64,000 nucleotides of DNA from a virus, in the IMG/VR virus record IMGVR_UViG_3300025133_000060, positions 1-64,000 of that record; one strand, given 5' to 3'. Below are positions 1 through 8,543 of the stretch, in pieces. Numbering within the stretch: position 1 is the first letter of the stretch; each line of letters starts with the position of its first letter. The translations under genes and the position numbers were made by a program. The notes beneath the pieces were generated by a model, which saw only the letters and a list, made by a program, of their open reading frames with translations, searched no databases and was not told where the DNA came from.

Positions 1-522
1 TGCGCCGGTGGCTCCGGTGGCTCCATCCGTTCCATCTGTGCCATCGGCTCCATCTGCTCCCGCCGCACCAGTAGCCCCTGTTGCTCCCGTTGCTCCCGTT
101 GCTCCGGCTTCGCCTTGAATGCCTTGACTACCTGTCGCACCTGTCGCTCCATCTGCACCAGCCGAGCCGGTCGCACCAGTAGCACCTGTCGCTCCCGCAT
201 TCCCTCTTGGAATCGTGAACGACAAAGCGTTGTCCGATATTGACACACTCGCCGATGTTCCCGCCGCACCCGTTGTTGTTGTGCCGACAGACACAGAATT
301 GCTGGAACCTGTCGTTGTTGTTGTCGATGTTATCGAACCAAATATGCGCTCACTCTTGACATCGCTTGGGACTTCACCCAGAACAGAAGGCAACCCGCCA
401 GATAATTCTTGAACGATAGCGGCCAATTGTGGATAGGTCATACTTTGTCGAACTCGACTATTGTATTCATTCGGATAATTGGCCTTGAGCCACGCTCGGA
501 TTTGCACATCTCGGCTTGCCAT
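1..522 (-). CDS. Collagen-like virion protein, 3' end cut by window edge
   Basis: The reading frame starts with ATG at 522 and stays open to the left edge, so the C-terminus is missing. The first 60 residues form a globular start ([17 protein letters not shown]) followed by a Thr/Ser-rich linker. From about residue 105 the protein is a run of Gly-X-Y triplets such as GATGATGATG, with an interspersed [10 protein letters not shown] block, which is the collagen-like repeat seen in many phage tail fibres and tail tips. The DNA of this part is itself a degenerate 9-base repeat. Function as a trimeric fibre stalk is inferred from the repeat. It is the last visible gene of the leftward transcription order. 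Confidence 0.85.
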   Translation of the reverse strand, partial: MASRDVQIRAWLKANYPNEYNSRVRQSMTYPQLAAIVQELSGGLPSVLGEVPSDVKSERIFGSITSTTTTTGSSNSVSVGTTTTGAAGTSASVSISDNALSFTIPRGNAGATGATGATGSAGADGATGATGSQGIQGEAGATGATGATGATGAAGADGADGTDGTDGATGATGA

Positions 523-594
523 TAGTAATCATCTCCAAGTATTGATATATCGAAACATTGATAGACTCCCCTCTCATCCGTCATGGGCGGCGAG

Positions 595-882
595 TCAGTT
601 CACACCCCAAACCTCCCAGCATTCGCCGGTGGTGTCGTTCTTGAATCGGAGATATGGAATGTCGGGATTGTCGTTAATCGGCATCACCGGACTAATCAAT
701 TTGAATATGAAATCAATCGGGTCAGGGCAACCTGCGCCCTTCATGTTGTATGTGTCGCCGGACTTCGATGTGATAGTCCAGTCATCTCCATTCTCGACCA
801 TTCGAGCAACGACTTTCATTCCCTTCTCATAGCCAATAAGTTCAGTCGAACCATCCCCAAGAGAGTGAACCCATACCATCAT
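595..882 (-). CDS. Hypothetical protein, 95 aa
   Basis: Small acidic protein with no family I recognise. It begins ATGATG at 882/879, overlapping the stop of the upstream gene (ATGA), so it is translationally coupled to it. The sequence is rich in aromatic residues and Gly (WVHSLGDGSTELIGYEKG, ending YLRFKNDTTGECWEVWGVN), suggesting a small beta-rich fold. It lies in a row of short genes between the collagen-like protein and the 2.4 kb promoter. No function can be assigned. Confidence 0.7.
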   Translation of the reverse strand: MMVWVHSLGDGSTELIGYEKGMKVVARMVENGDDWTITSKSGDTYNMKGAGCPDPIDFIFKLISPVMPINDNPDIPYLRFKNDTTGECWEVWGVN

Positions 883-1280
883 TCGCCATCACCTTCGAAC
901 GAATCATCAATCTCGCCATCTCCATATTGAGATAGGAATGATTCACCAAAAGCGGCGGTCGGGTCGAACACCAAATCCGAGTTCTCGTCAAAATCCAGAA
1001 CAATCACATCTCTATCGGTCTCGATAGCGCACACATGAGTGAACATCGCTTCAATCATTTGGAGAGGATTGTATTGACAGCCTGCGCCAAGTCGAACTCG
1101 ACCTGACCCTTTTGTGTCGGGGAATCTGAAATCCCAATGAAGTGGGTGAATGGCAACGATGCAATCTGGGGTTGCACCCTTCTGATTCGAGATGGCTTCG
1201 GATTCTTTGAATCCCCACATCTCCATGCCGTTCTTGCCAGCAACGACCCAATGCAATATCGGTGAGTTCAACAAGTCCAT
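879..1280 (-). CDS. Hypothetical protein, 133 aa
   Basis: ATG at 1280, 13 bases after the stop of the upstream gene; its stop overlaps the next start. The N-terminus contains 'MEMWGFKESEAI' and 'DCIVAIHPLHWDFRFPDTKG'; the C-terminus is very acidic (GDGEIDDSFEGDGE). I do not recognise the family. The acidic tail and coupling to a second small gene suggest that the two products may act together, which is inference only. Confidence 0.7.
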   Translation of the reverse strand: MDLLNSPILHWVVAGKNGMEMWGFKESEAISNQKGATPDCIVAIHPLHWDFRFPDTKGSGRVRLGAGCQYNPLQMIEAMFTHVCAIETDRDVIVLDFDENSDLVFDPTAAFGESFLSQYGDGEIDDSFEGDGE

Positions 1281-1293
1281 ACCCCCATCTGTA

Positions 1294-1542
1294 TCAAGCG
1301 GGGTTCTTCACGGTGTCCCTCAATTTCATCACGGCCTGTCTGCAACGAGCGCAGACCGATGTTGCTCGACTCATGTCGGCTAATGAAAGAATCTCTTCGA
1401 CCCATACGCCATCATGCACGATTGCGTTGTCTGTGCTTCGCCCACACACCGTCTTTGGGTTGATACCCGCCATGATGTGCAATCGCCCTGTGGAGCCGCC
1501 AGTAGCCACACTCACGAGCGTGAGGGGTTGGCGGCTTTCCAT
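1294..1542 (-). CDS. Small zinc-ribbon-like protein, 82 aa
   Basis: The frame is open from further upstream, but a start at ATG 1542 limits the overlap with the preceding gene to 31 bases. The product carries 'GRLHIMAGINPKTVCGR' followed by 'SVCARCRQAV', the His...CGR...CxxC arrangement found in a widespread group of small phage and actinobacterial zinc-binding proteins. A single zinc site (His, Cys, Cys, Cys) is likely. Function is unknown; such proteins are usually accessory. The exact start is uncertain. Confidence 0.6.
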   Translation of the reverse strand: MESRQPLTLVSVATGGSTGRLHIMAGINPKTVCGRSTDNAIVHDGVWVEEILSLADMSRATSVCARCRQAVMKLRDTVKNPA

Positions 1543-1715
1543 TTTCCCGATTCTTCGGTTATCACCTGTTGGACATTGATAGCAATCGGGTTGGTCTTGC
1601 GTTGTTTGCATTCATCATAGGCGGCTCGGAGTGCTTCGCCCACATTACCTTCGGTGGTGAGGTCAACGCATCCTTGTGAGCCCATATCGACCCGTATTCG
1701 GAACTTCTTCGGCAT
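1512..1715 (-). CDS. Hypothetical protein, 67 aa, first gene of an operon
   Basis: ATG at 1715 lies about 31 nt downstream of a TATA box (TTTGATAAGGGTGGGG on the minus strand), so the mRNA is probably leaderless. The product (MPKKFRIRVDMGSQGCVDL) reads as a short beta-alpha-beta domain: a strand, 'EGNVGEALRAAYDECKQRK' helix, then 'NPIAINVQQVI'. It resembles small phage proteins of unknown role. The following genes at 1542, 1280 and 882 overlap or abut it and form one operon. Confidence 0.75.
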   Translation of the reverse strand: MPKKFRIRVDMGSQGCVDLTTEGNVGEALRAAYDECKQRKTNPIAINVQQVITEESGKWKAANPSRS

Positions 1716-1731
1716 GAATCACCATCGACAC

Positions 1732-1747
1732 CCCACCCTTATCAAAG
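1732..1747 (-). promoter_or_regulatory. Archaeal TATA box, plain class
   Basis: Minus-strand TTTGATAAGGGTGGGG, about 31 nt from the ATG at 1715. Same box and spacing as at the PCNA and RFC genes, without the upstream CCGAAG element. Confidence 0.7.
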
Positions 1748-1772
1748 GGCAGGATTAGGCTAATGGTGGGCT

Positions 1773-2093
1773 TCAAAAAGTTCGTGGGTCCACGCCAACC
1801 ATAACGACTTCTTGGTTGACAACATCATAGACCATCATCTCGATTGTTCGATAGCCCCACCATGTTGTGGTGTTGCCGTTCATGAAAGCGAGTGTGTCTT
1901 GGATGGTCTTGGATGATAGTGAAGCGATTGCTTGCGAGCAGACGATTTGCTCGCCATCCTCTTTGCCAGCGGAGTTCGCATGGTCGAACTTCTCTTGGTC
2001 AGCGATGACCATGACACGAGCGACTCGGTATTGCTTCGGCGACTTGGATTTGTTGGCTTGCTTAATCATCAGGTTTCGGTTGATATTCACCAT
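1773..2093 (-). CDS. Hypothetical protein, 106 aa
   Basis: The ATG at 2093 (MVNINRNLMIKQANKSKS) is 5 bases past the stop of the upstream gene; a GTG at 2105 would add four residues. The sequence is a compact alpha/beta protein with 'KQYRVARVMVIADQEKFDHA' and 'TTTWWGYRTIEMMVYDVV', and no motif I can name. It is the second gene of a two-gene unit driven by the promoter near 2465. Confidence 0.7.
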   Translation of the reverse strand: MVNINRNLMIKQANKSKSPKQYRVARVMVIADQEKFDHANSAGKEDGEQIVCSQAIASLSSKTIQDTLAFMNGNTTTWWGYRTIEMMVYDVVNQEVVMVGVDPRTF

Positions 2094-2098
2094 TTGAA

Positions 2099-2443
2099 TC
2101 ACCACCTCACATAGCGAACTGTGGTCTTGACTTTGGTGTGTCGCTCAAATTGTGAGATGACATTAGAGAAGTGGCGGTCATGAAGTGTTGCGTGGCGGTC
2201 GTGTATTTTGCATCCAGTCTTAGTCAAGGATAGTGTGCAACGACCATCATCACCGGCTTGTATGTTGGCGGCTTTGTATGCGACCAGTATATTTGCATCG
2301 TGGGCGGGGATTGAATCGGGTCCACTCCCAATCGTGGCTCCGAATGAACCCGCATAATTACCCATGCGATTGTGGATAATTTGTGCGACCATGTGTTTTC
2401 GTTCTGCTGTGCGTTGTGCTCCGGTGGTTCGTTGTGCGACCAT
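2099..2443 (-). CDS. Hypothetical protein, 114 aa, member of the CCGAAG promoter group
   Basis: The frame contains two start codons, ATGTTCATG at 2449 and 2443. The second is exactly 30 nt from the first base of the TATA box, the spacing seen at other genes of this virus, so 2443 is preferred. The product begins MVAQRTTGAQRTAERKHMV and contains 'NRMGNYAGSFGATIGSGPDS' and a His-rich 'KIHDRHATLHDRHF' segment. No family recognised. A longer frame would run through the promoter itself and is rejected. Confidence 0.75.
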   Translation of the reverse strand: MVAQRTTGAQRTAERKHMVAQIIHNRMGNYAGSFGATIGSGPDSIPAHDANILVAYKAANIQAGDDGRCTLSLTKTGCKIHDRHATLHDRHFSNVISQFERHTKVKTTVRYVRW

Positions 2444-2461
2444 GAACATCGGTGGAGGTTC

Positions 2462-2490
2462 ACCCTTATGAAGTGTTCGGAATATCAATG
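2462..2490 (-). promoter_or_regulatory. Promoter with upstream CCGAAG element
   Basis: On the minus strand CATTGATATTCCGAA is followed by the TATA box CTTCATAAGGG, 30 nt before the ATG at 2443. A T/A-rich stretch with further near-matches (ATATTTTATCA) lies just upstream. Confidence 0.75.
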
Positions 2491-2615
2491 TGATAAAATA
2501 TCAATGGAAAAGTCTGTCAAGGTTGACACCAATTCCGAACTGCGAACGGTGAGACGGTTTGGGATATTGAGTTCGATATGCAACACCAGAAGATTGGAAC
2601 TCGGATTTGAACCAG

Positions 2616-2906
2616 ATGCAGATTCCAGATTTGTTCAATAACCAAACCATCGCCACCGTGAAAACCCGCCTTGAGGAATCCGATGTCATGGCTGAAATGT
2701 GTGTATCAACCGACTTGGTTGATGAAGGCTTGATGTGCGCCGGTGGCGAGGTCTTGTTGGCGGCTATCGCCATCGAATGTCTGTTCTATGTATTCTTATT
2801 CATGGGCGGATGGACTCTTCTCCAACGATTCTTTAGACGAAAAGCCCGACTTGAAAGAATGAAAGCAAAAGCAAAGTCGGAGAAGTGGATTCCACACAAG
2901 AAGTGA
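2616..2906 (+). CDS. Small single-pass membrane protein, 96 aa
   Basis: One of the few plus-strand genes. ATG at 2616 follows a possible in-frame TTG at 2607. The N-terminal 50 residues are soluble (MQIPDLFNNQTIATVKTRLE), then residues 53-75 form one transmembrane helix (VLLAAIAIECLFYVFLFMGG) followed by a strongly basic tail (RFFRRKARLERMKAKAKSEK). The positive-inside rule predicts the C-terminus in the cytoplasm. It is transcribed divergently from the gene at 2443 and ends tail to tail with the gene at 2908. A role at the host membrane is plausible but unproven. Confidence 0.7.
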   Translation: MQIPDLFNNQTIATVKTRLEESDVMAEMCVSTDLVDEGLMCAGGEVLLAAIAIECLFYVFLFMGGWTLLQRFFRRKARLERMKAKAKSEKWIPHKK

Positions 2907-2907
2907 A

Positions 2908-3192
2908 TCATTCAATCCAAGCATCTGGCGTATCTCGAACTGGAATCTCTTCGACCCATGTGCGAGTCTTGACAACCACTTCTTCATACTCTTCGTGGCG
3001 AATCACATCATTCCAACCGACTCGGACCCACGACCCTTTGAAGAATCTGACCAATGGCACATCGCATGATATACAATAATGTTCATCAAGTCCTGTTGCT
3101 TTGTCGACTCGTGAGCCGATGTTGTTGAAAGTCTTGTAGTCCGAACACGATTCATTCCTGCAAGTCCAGCACACAGAACTCACTTCACTCAT
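2908..3192 (-). CDS. Zinc-ribbon protein, 94 aa
   Basis: ATG at 3192 overlaps the stop of the upstream gene by 8 bases (ATGAGTGA). Cysteine pairs 'CWTCRNESC' near residue 8 and 'HYCISCDVPL' near residue 40 form a probable zinc ribbon. The C-terminal half (FKGSWVRVGWNDVIRHEEYE) looks like a beta-rich domain with an acidic end. Last gene of the operon that begins with the CobT-like gene at 7346. Function unknown; nucleic-acid binding is possible. Confidence 0.7.
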   Translation of the reverse strand: MSEVSSVCWTCRNESCSDYKTFNNIGSRVDKATGLDEHYCISCDVPLVRFFKGSWVRVGWNDVIRHEEYEEVVVKTRTWVEEIPVRDTPDAWIE

Positions 3193-3670
3193 CCGTTGTT
3201 GGCAATCCATTGGCTTCGATGTCGGCACGAATCAATGATTCAACGGCTCGACCTGCGGCCACGCCTTTGGCTTTCCAAGCCTTGATGTAGTCAACACAAT
3301 CCTCTGGCAGATTGACGGTGATTTGTTTGAGATTCTTTTTGGGTTTGCTCACGACACCGGCGGCGGCTTCGGCTTCGGCCAATGTCATCTCGGTCGTGAA
3401 TCCAATTCGGAATCTGGCGTTGCCATGATGTGAAGTTCCATTCCTGCTCAAGACAACGGCATCGACACCATCAACCACTCTTGCCACTTGCTTCAAGACA
3501 AATGCCAATTGGCGTGGGGTCTTTCGATGATTCTCTGGGAGTGTTGGGTCGGCGTTGACTCGTTCGGCCAATTGTGCCGATGTCATCGGACCCATCGACT
3601 TTGTGTCAACAAGTGTGGTCAATATACTTCGCATCAAGGGTTTGGGGATTCTTTTAGTCATAGTGTTCAT
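3185..3670 (-). CDS. Putative DNA-binding protein, 161 aa
   Basis: ATG at 3670 directly follows the stop at 3672 of the larger gene. The first 75 residues look like a winged-helix domain ('SAQLAERVNADPTLPENHRK', 'RQLAFVLKQVARVVDGV'), with a basic wing. The last 50 residues ('KQITVNLPEDCVDYIKAWKA', 'AGRAVESLIRADIEANG') read like a ribbon-helix-helix segment. Two DNA-binding folds in one small protein suggest a transcription regulator. Assignment is by eye from the pattern of helices and charged residues, so it is tentative. Confidence 0.55.
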   Translation of the reverse strand: MNTMTKRIPKPLMRSILTTLVDTKSMGPMTSAQLAERVNADPTLPENHRKTPRQLAFVLKQVARVVDGVDAVVLSRNGTSHHGNARFRIGFTTEMTLAEAEAAAGVVSKPKKNLKQITVNLPEDCVDYIKAWKAKGVAAGRAVESLIRADIEANGLPTTDE

Positions 3671-3671
3671 C

Positions 3672-5063
3672 TCATTCGGGGTCTCCCACCCTCTTAACGG
3701 CTTCGGCTGGAGCCTGTATCAAGTGGTGGAATGTGATTGCTTTGGCGGCTTTACAATGAGGACAAGTAGCCTCTGATATTTTGTTATCGGCTTTCATTTT
3801 GATAAGAACTCGACCGTTGCACGAACGGCATCGAATCTCATCGTGATAGTGGGCTGGGAATGGTGAGGCTCGGTCAATCACCAACACCCCTCGCTTGTCT
3901 TTCCAAGCAGGGATGAACTGGTCGGCGGTTGATTCACTCACATCTCCGATTGCAGCGGCTTGAGTGTTGCTCATCATAATCGAGAGTGCGGTGTAGTGGT
4001 TCAACGCATCGGCTTTTGTTGGATGGATGAATGAACGAATTGAATTGACTTCATGGTGTCCATACATTCGCTCCACACATACAAAACCAACATCACCGAA
4101 TCTCCACACATCATCAGTTCGGATATTCCACAATTCACTATCAGCGGTGATGACCAGCGGTTCAATTGGGGAATGACTTGAGGTCATTACTGCATCCAAA
4201 ACGAAGCCAGAGCCATTCCATCGCTCGATAGGAACAACGAGAATATCACCCCGTTGACAACCGGCTACATTAGCATGGGTGTATGCGAGAAGAATGTTTG
4301 AACTCAACGCATCCATACAACGGTTCGGGTCAGTATCGCTCGCACCTGACGGTTGGAACAATCGACAATAGGCGGTCTGGTCGGGGAATGATGTCTCTTG
4401 GTGTGTGCCGATAACTTGGAGAACTGTGAATGGAACATTGTCAATTGAGTCCACTTCTTCGGCATCCTTGAGGTGATTATCCCACTCCACTCCAATGCGC
4501 TCCCAGATGAGTGGCATTGTGTTCTGGACTTGTAATGGAGAACCATTGGTGCCTGCTGTGCTCCCTTTGGGGAGTTCATGTGGAATCTGTCGCAAATCAT
4601 CTCGGTATTGGCCACGCCAGTTCCCCATCAATCCAAACAAATGGTCGTGGGGTTGACGGGCATCGGCGATTGGCTTTCGCACCATGTTCGACTTGAGTTC
4701 AACGACCGACTTGAATCCGGTGTTCAGATTGTCAATGGAGATGGCAGAAGCCCAATCGTTGGGCATGACTTCAAGCCAATAAGGACTGTCAATAACTGAT
4801 GTCATTGTATCTGGACAATGGATGCGAGCATCGGTGGTGCGAGGATTGTCGAAGGTTGTATATGGATAATCTATGCGCCGACTATCTCGCCAGTCTTTGG
4901 GTTGTCCACGAGGCATGATGCTTCGACCTGTGTGTTGAGTCAGCATATGTGGTTCCGCATCATCGAGTTCCCCCCACACAAGACCCAAGTTCAAGCCACT
5001 TGAACCCCATAGCGAATAACTCGCATTGGTGGAATCATAGGCATCATGGACTTTGACTTTCAT
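3672..5063 (-). CDS. Unknown 463-aa protein with C-terminal zinc ribbon
   Basis: ATG at 5063, nine bases after the CobT-like gene. I do not recognise the body of the protein, which is rich in Trp, His and Asp and contains several 'GDILVVPIERW'-type beta strands. Residues about 417-442 hold two Cys pairs, 'CRSCNGRVL' and 'CPHCKAAKA', a typical zinc ribbon. Position between the MoxR/CobT-like pair and a DNA-binding protein suggests that it belongs to that system. It is long for an unknown viral gene and worth structure prediction. Confidence 0.7.
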   Translation of the reverse strand: MKVKVHDAYDSTNASYSLWGSSGLNLGLVWGELDDAEPHMLTQHTGRSIMPRGQPKDWRDSRRIDYPYTTFDNPRTTDARIHCPDTMTSVIDSPYWLEVMPNDWASAISIDNLNTGFKSVVELKSNMVRKPIADARQPHDHLFGLMGNWRGQYRDDLRQIPHELPKGSTAGTNGSPLQVQNTMPLIWERIGVEWDNHLKDAEEVDSIDNVPFTVLQVIGTHQETSFPDQTAYCRLFQPSGASDTDPNRCMDALSSNILLAYTHANVAGCQRGDILVVPIERWNGSGFVLDAVMTSSHSPIEPLVITADSELWNIRTDDVWRFGDVGFVCVERMYGHHEVNSIRSFIHPTKADALNHYTALSIMMSNTQAAAIGDVSESTADQFIPAWKDKRGVLVIDRASPFPAHYHDEIRCRSCNGRVLIKMKADNKISEATCPHCKAAKAITFHHLIQAPAEAVKRVGDPE

Positions 5064-5072
5064 TGTAATCCC

Positions 5073-7346
5073 TCAATTGCTCTTGACGGTGCGAACCATC
5101 TTGCGGATGATTGGCATGGACTCACGAACCAAGTCGTTGGAGTCGTTGACACAAACGGCATTGTCATAGTATGTGCTGGTGTCCATTCCATCAATTCCAA
5201 CGGAGAACAATCCAATGTCTTTGTTGGCGTTTGCGACAACCGCACGAAGGTGTTGGTCGGTGTTCATCGTTGGTGGGCTTGGACCCGCTGGTTGGCCATC
5301 AGAGATGACGAATAGCATACGGTTGCCCTTCATTGGTTGAAGGCGGTGCAAGCACCACTCAACCGCATATCCATCGGCATTGTTGCCACCGGCGGTTGGA
5401 GTGCGGATAGCGGCTTTTGTGATTTGATTCAATGGTGCGGTCATTCCCTTGCGGATTCTCATGGCGGTTTTGTTGCCATGAGAAGCGAAGTCGACAATCT
5501 CGCAACCAAAGTTCAAGCGGTCGAATACTTCTGCAAAGACGCAAGCGGTTTGTGCCGCCTTCTCGCAACGAGTTCCGCCCATTGACCCAGATGAGTCGAT
5601 GAGGATGATGATGTTTGCTTCGGCCTTCTTTGGTTCGGTCTTTTTCATGAATAGTCTCTCGTTGGTTCTGTGGAAAGCCAAGCGGCGTGAGTCAAGCGCA
5701 CCACGCTTTAGTCCTCGCTCGTGCTTGCTATTGTCGCCCTTGAGAGTGCGCTTGAGTTCGTTGACCATTGTTATGATTTGCGCCTTGTTCTCGCCGACAA
5801 CATCGTTGTATGCTTCGGCGGTCGACTGAATATCGACAGCCCCTCTCTCAATGAATGAATCGGTTGTGTGGGAGATGATGCACTCGTGGCCACCATCATC
5901 GAACTGTGTTGGGAATACTTCATCGGGTGAATCCATTGGAGTCTTTGAGTCTTTGATGTCATTCTCAAAGTCGTGCTTGATGTCTCGTGCATCCTGTTCT
6001 TCGGCATCCATTACCGCTTGAACTTCAGCCCACATCTCATCAAAGTCGATGTCATTGGTTGCCATGCCTCTATCGCCACCTGCACCCATGTCATCGGATT
6101 CGCCTTCGTGGTTCTCATCCTCGCCATCGCCATCGTTGAACTCCCAGACGGTCTCGCCATCTGCGCCTTCACAGGAATCGCCATCGGAGTCGCCTTCGCC
6201 TTCTCCTTCGCCCATACCGGACTCATCGGAATCGGAATCGCCAGCACCAGATTCGCCACCGTCTTGGTCGCCATCCTCGCCTTCTCCATCGGACCCTTCG
6301 CCGTTGCCGGAGTCGCCTTCATCGGAATCATCCGATTCTTGGCCAGTTCCAGCCTCGTCAGAGCCATCGTTTGCTCCAGAGGATGAATCATCCCCCTCAT
6401 CACATTCTTCGCCGTCAGATGACTCCTTTTGCTCACGAACCTTCTTGGCCTTTTCAGCGAGTTCATCCAGTTTTTTCTTCAAGTCTTGGAATCTTTGGCG
6501 GTTGACTTCTTCGGGTTTTGCATCCTTCTCGGTTTGCTTCTGTGCCATCTTTTCAATCTCTTCTGGGCTCATGTCATCGGTCATTACACCTTCTGCATCA
6601 TCGCCTTGTGGCATACCGAATGTGTCGGAATCCTCGTTCGCATCCTCTGGAAAGTGAGTGCGGAATACTTTGAGCATTCTCTTTGCTTGCCTGATGACTG
6701 ACTTGGTGTTTGGTTGACCAATCGCAGTAGCGCAGATTGGGCGAACCTCATCCATGTAGTCGCATACTGCTGGAACATGGTTGAAGAAGTGAGGCTTTTG
6801 TGCAATTGCTTCGGTCATCATGGCAATCATAGCGGCTTGGCGAGGATTGACTTCATCGGCGGGTTTGCCGTTCCAGTTATCCTCATGACGCTTCATGAAA
6901 ATTGCTTGGGTTGCATCCAGTCTTTTACCCGACCCAGCGAAGTCCTGTGAGAGCAAGTGGTTGACTCTTGCATCCTCAAGAATGTTCACGAAGTCATGGA
7001 GTAGTCTATCCTCATGCCCTCTCTTGATTTCATCGCCAATAACTTTCCATGCTTTGAAATCGGTGTATCGGAGATGACCGGCGGCTTCGTGAGCGAGGAT
7101 TGCTTCTTGAGCGATGTGGTTCACCTTATCATCCTCGTGAACTCTCATTGGAATCCAGACGGTCTCTCCATCTGTGCAAGCACGACCCTGTGGGCAGATA
7201 ACGACTCGCTTGACGGGTGTTCCGACATTCTCAAGTTCACCAGATAAGACGGTGGCTATCTTGTTAAGTGTGCGATTGCGAGCCTGTGCGATATAACTTC
7301 GCTCGACTCGACTGACCTGTATTCCGGTGTTGGGGCTGTCTGCCAT
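5073..7346 (-). CDS. CobT-like protein: HExxH-type metal site plus vWA domain
   Basis: 757 residues. Residues 86-91 read HEAAGH, followed about 30 residues later by 'NILEDARV', the arrangement of zinc ligands found in CobT and related proteins. A highly acidic low-complexity linker (about 250-430, Asp/Glu/Ser/Gly) separates this from a C-terminal von Willebrand A domain with the metal-binding MIDAS motif DSSGSMGG near residue 583. CobT proteins work with a MoxR/CobS AAA+ partner, and such a partner is encoded just upstream at 8588-9763. The pair probably remodels a protein complex; cobalt insertion is unlikely to be the task in a virus. The start is supported by a TATA box 30 nt upstream. Confidence 0.85.
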   Translation of the reverse strand: MADSPNTGIQVSRVERSYIAQARNRTLNKIATVLSGELENVGTPVKRVVICPQGRACTDGETVWIPMRVHEDDKVNHIAQEAILAHEAAGHLRYTDFKAWKVIGDEIKRGHEDRLLHDFVNILEDARVNHLLSQDFAGSGKRLDATQAIFMKRHEDNWNGKPADEVNPRQAAMIAMMTEAIAQKPHFFNHVPAVCDYMDEVRPICATAIGQPNTKSVIRQAKRMLKVFRTHFPEDANEDSDTFGMPQGDDAEGVMTDDMSPEEIEKMAQKQTEKDAKPEEVNRQRFQDLKKKLDELAEKAKKVREQKESSDGEECDEGDDSSSGANDGSDEAGTGQESDDSDEGDSGNGEGSDGEGEDGDQDGGESGAGDSDSDESGMGEGEGEGDSDGDSCEGADGETVWEFNDGDGEDENHEGESDDMGAGGDRGMATNDIDFDEMWAEVQAVMDAEEQDARDIKHDFENDIKDSKTPMDSPDEVFPTQFDDGGHECIISHTTDSFIERGAVDIQSTAEAYNDVVGENKAQIITMVNELKRTLKGDNSKHERGLKRGALDSRRLAFHRTNERLFMKKTEPKKAEANIIILIDSSGSMGGTRCEKAAQTACVFAEVFDRLNFGCEIVDFASHGNKTAMRIRKGMTAPLNQITKAAIRTPTAGGNNADGYAVEWCLHRLQPMKGNRMLFVISDGQPAGPSPPTMNTDQHLRAVVANANKDIGLFSVGIDGMDTSTYYDNAVCVNDSNDLVRESMPIIRKMVRTVKSN

Positions 7347-7366
7347 GTCTTATCCCACACCAGCAT

Positions 7367-7377
7367 CACATATAAGC
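7367..7377 (-). promoter_or_regulatory. TATA box for the CobT-like operon
   Basis: Minus-strand GCTTATATGTG; TTATATG starts 30 nt before the ATG at 7346. No GGGTGGGG stretch follows, so this box differs from the replication class. Confidence 0.6.
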
Positions 7378-7419
7378 ACTTCGACTTATGGTGTTCAAGT
7401 AGTATGATTGTTGAACCAT

Positions 7420-8304
7420 TCATATTCGCCGAACTGACCCTCGAATATCACGCCTTCGGAATGGCGGCTTCAATTGCTCTGTGGCTCTAAGGGTCGTCAG
7501 ATAGGCCATAGACACCGTTGAGAGTCCTTCGACACCCCAAGCAAGGGAATGAAGCCTCATCGCTTCACAGACGCTCTCTGATGACGCACAGTTCCATTCT
7601 GCGGCTTGTATCACACTCAAGGGATGAGAGGACACCCCACACTCGTGAGGATGCTCACCACGAAGGATGGTGGCTATCTCGTGAAATCCCGTTCGGGTGC
7701 GATGGGTTGCTTCGACTTCGTTGTCGACCCAATCGGTCGGAGTGGTCTTGAGCAGGAACATCGCACTTCTCCACGATGATGAGTTTTCAGCAATCCATCG
7801 AATCCGAACTGGGTCGACATCTGGACTTATCGAACTCAATAATGCCACCAAGTCATTTGAACTTGGTTGTGGAATCTCGTGAGTCAATCCAGATTTGCGA
7901 TACGCCCAACCGACTTCGGATTCAGATTGAGCGATGATGATAAGTGGGAATGCTTTGGACTTGATGGCGGAATCGAATGCTCGCCATGCTGACTTGGAGA
8001 TTGCACCAGCATCCTCGACAATGAGGCATCTCGGTTCACCAAAGAATGTCGGCATCCGAGCCTCGCTGAACACTCGATTGAAATGCTTGACATCTCGGTC
8101 GGCATCTGCATGACTCTCGATGATGTCGAATCCAGCCTCGTGAGCATACGCTCTGGCGACTGTTGACTTGCCAACACCGGAATCACCCACTATCACCAAA
8201 GGATAGACTGACGGTGTTCCATAGCCCCAAGAATCAAGCCATGACTTGATGGGTGCGAAGTTCCTGCGGGGTCCAAATAGTTCTGCGGGAGTTAAATCAT
8301 CCAT
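7420..8304 (-). CDS. RFC large-subunit-like clamp loader ATPase
   Basis: 294 residues from ATG 8304, which overlaps the stop of the upstream coiled-coil gene; a longer frame to 8424 would lie inside that gene. Walker A is GDSGVGKS (40-47) and the Walker B-like motif is 'CLIVEDAG'. The segment 'DPVRIRWIAENSSSWRSAMF' matches the end of the AAA+ lid in RFC large subunits, where unloaded clamp loaders read GDLR-A. The order of motifs fits RFC-L better than a MoxR protein, although the protein is shorter than cellular RFC-L (about 480) and lacks its C-terminal collar. It would work with RFC-S (13284-14306) to load the clamp. Confidence 0.6.
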   Translation of the reverse strand: MDDLTPAELFGPRRNFAPIKSWLDSWGYGTPSVYPLVIVGDSGVGKSTVARAYAHEAGFDIIESHADADRDVKHFNRVFSEARMPTFFGEPRCLIVEDAGAISKSAWRAFDSAIKSKAFPLIIIAQSESEVGWAYRKSGLTHEIPQPSSNDLVALLSSISPDVDPVRIRWIAENSSSWRSAMFLLKTTPTDWVDNEVEATHRTRTGFHEIATILRGEHPHECGVSSHPLSVIQAAEWNCASSESVCEAMRLHSLAWGVEGLSTVSMAYLTTLRATEQLKPPFRRRDIRGSVRRI

Positions 8305-8476
8305 GTCGCTCGCCCTTGAAATTATCCAATCGGACTTGGGCTGGGTCGAATGAACGAGGTCGGATTGTATCTGCGAAGTTATCCAGTAATCGGCGCAACC
8401 GAACGACTTCGGTTTCAAGGTCATTCACTCGCTTCTCAAGCGCATCTGTGCGTTGGGTATTCTGGTCTGTGGTCAT
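8297..8476 (-). CDS. Small coiled-coil protein, 59 aa
   Basis: Start ATG 8476 sits about 31 nt from a TATA box and the stop overlaps the RFC-L-like start (ATGGATGA), so it is the first gene of a two-gene unit. Residues 11-32 form a clear heptad pattern (DALEKRVNDLETEVVRLRRL) ending in LLDNF. The tail is basic. It may be an oligomerisation partner for the AAA+ protein encoded directly after it. No homologue recognised. Confidence 0.75.
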   Translation of the reverse strand: MTTDQNTQRTDALEKRVNDLETEVVRLRRLLDNFADTIRPRSFDPAQVRLDNFKGERHG

Positions 8477-8492
8477 AGATGTTGGTGGTGAA

Positions 8493-8507
8493 CCCCACCA
8501 TTATGAA
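8493..8507 (-). promoter_or_regulatory. TATA box, plain class, for the coiled-coil/RFC-L unit
   Basis: Minus-strand TTCATAATGGTGGGG, one base different from the PCNA box, about 31 nt before the ATG at 8476. Confidence 0.7.
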
Positions 8508-8543
8508 GTGCAAGGTGGGATGGGGAGTGAGATATGGGAGATA

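Noticed and set aside
5973-6657. Long plus-strand frames (Ser/Pro-rich and hydrophobic) opposite the CobT-like linker
   Set aside because: They are the antisense reading of GAN/TCN codon repeats in the acidic linker; no promoter or ribosome-binding site.
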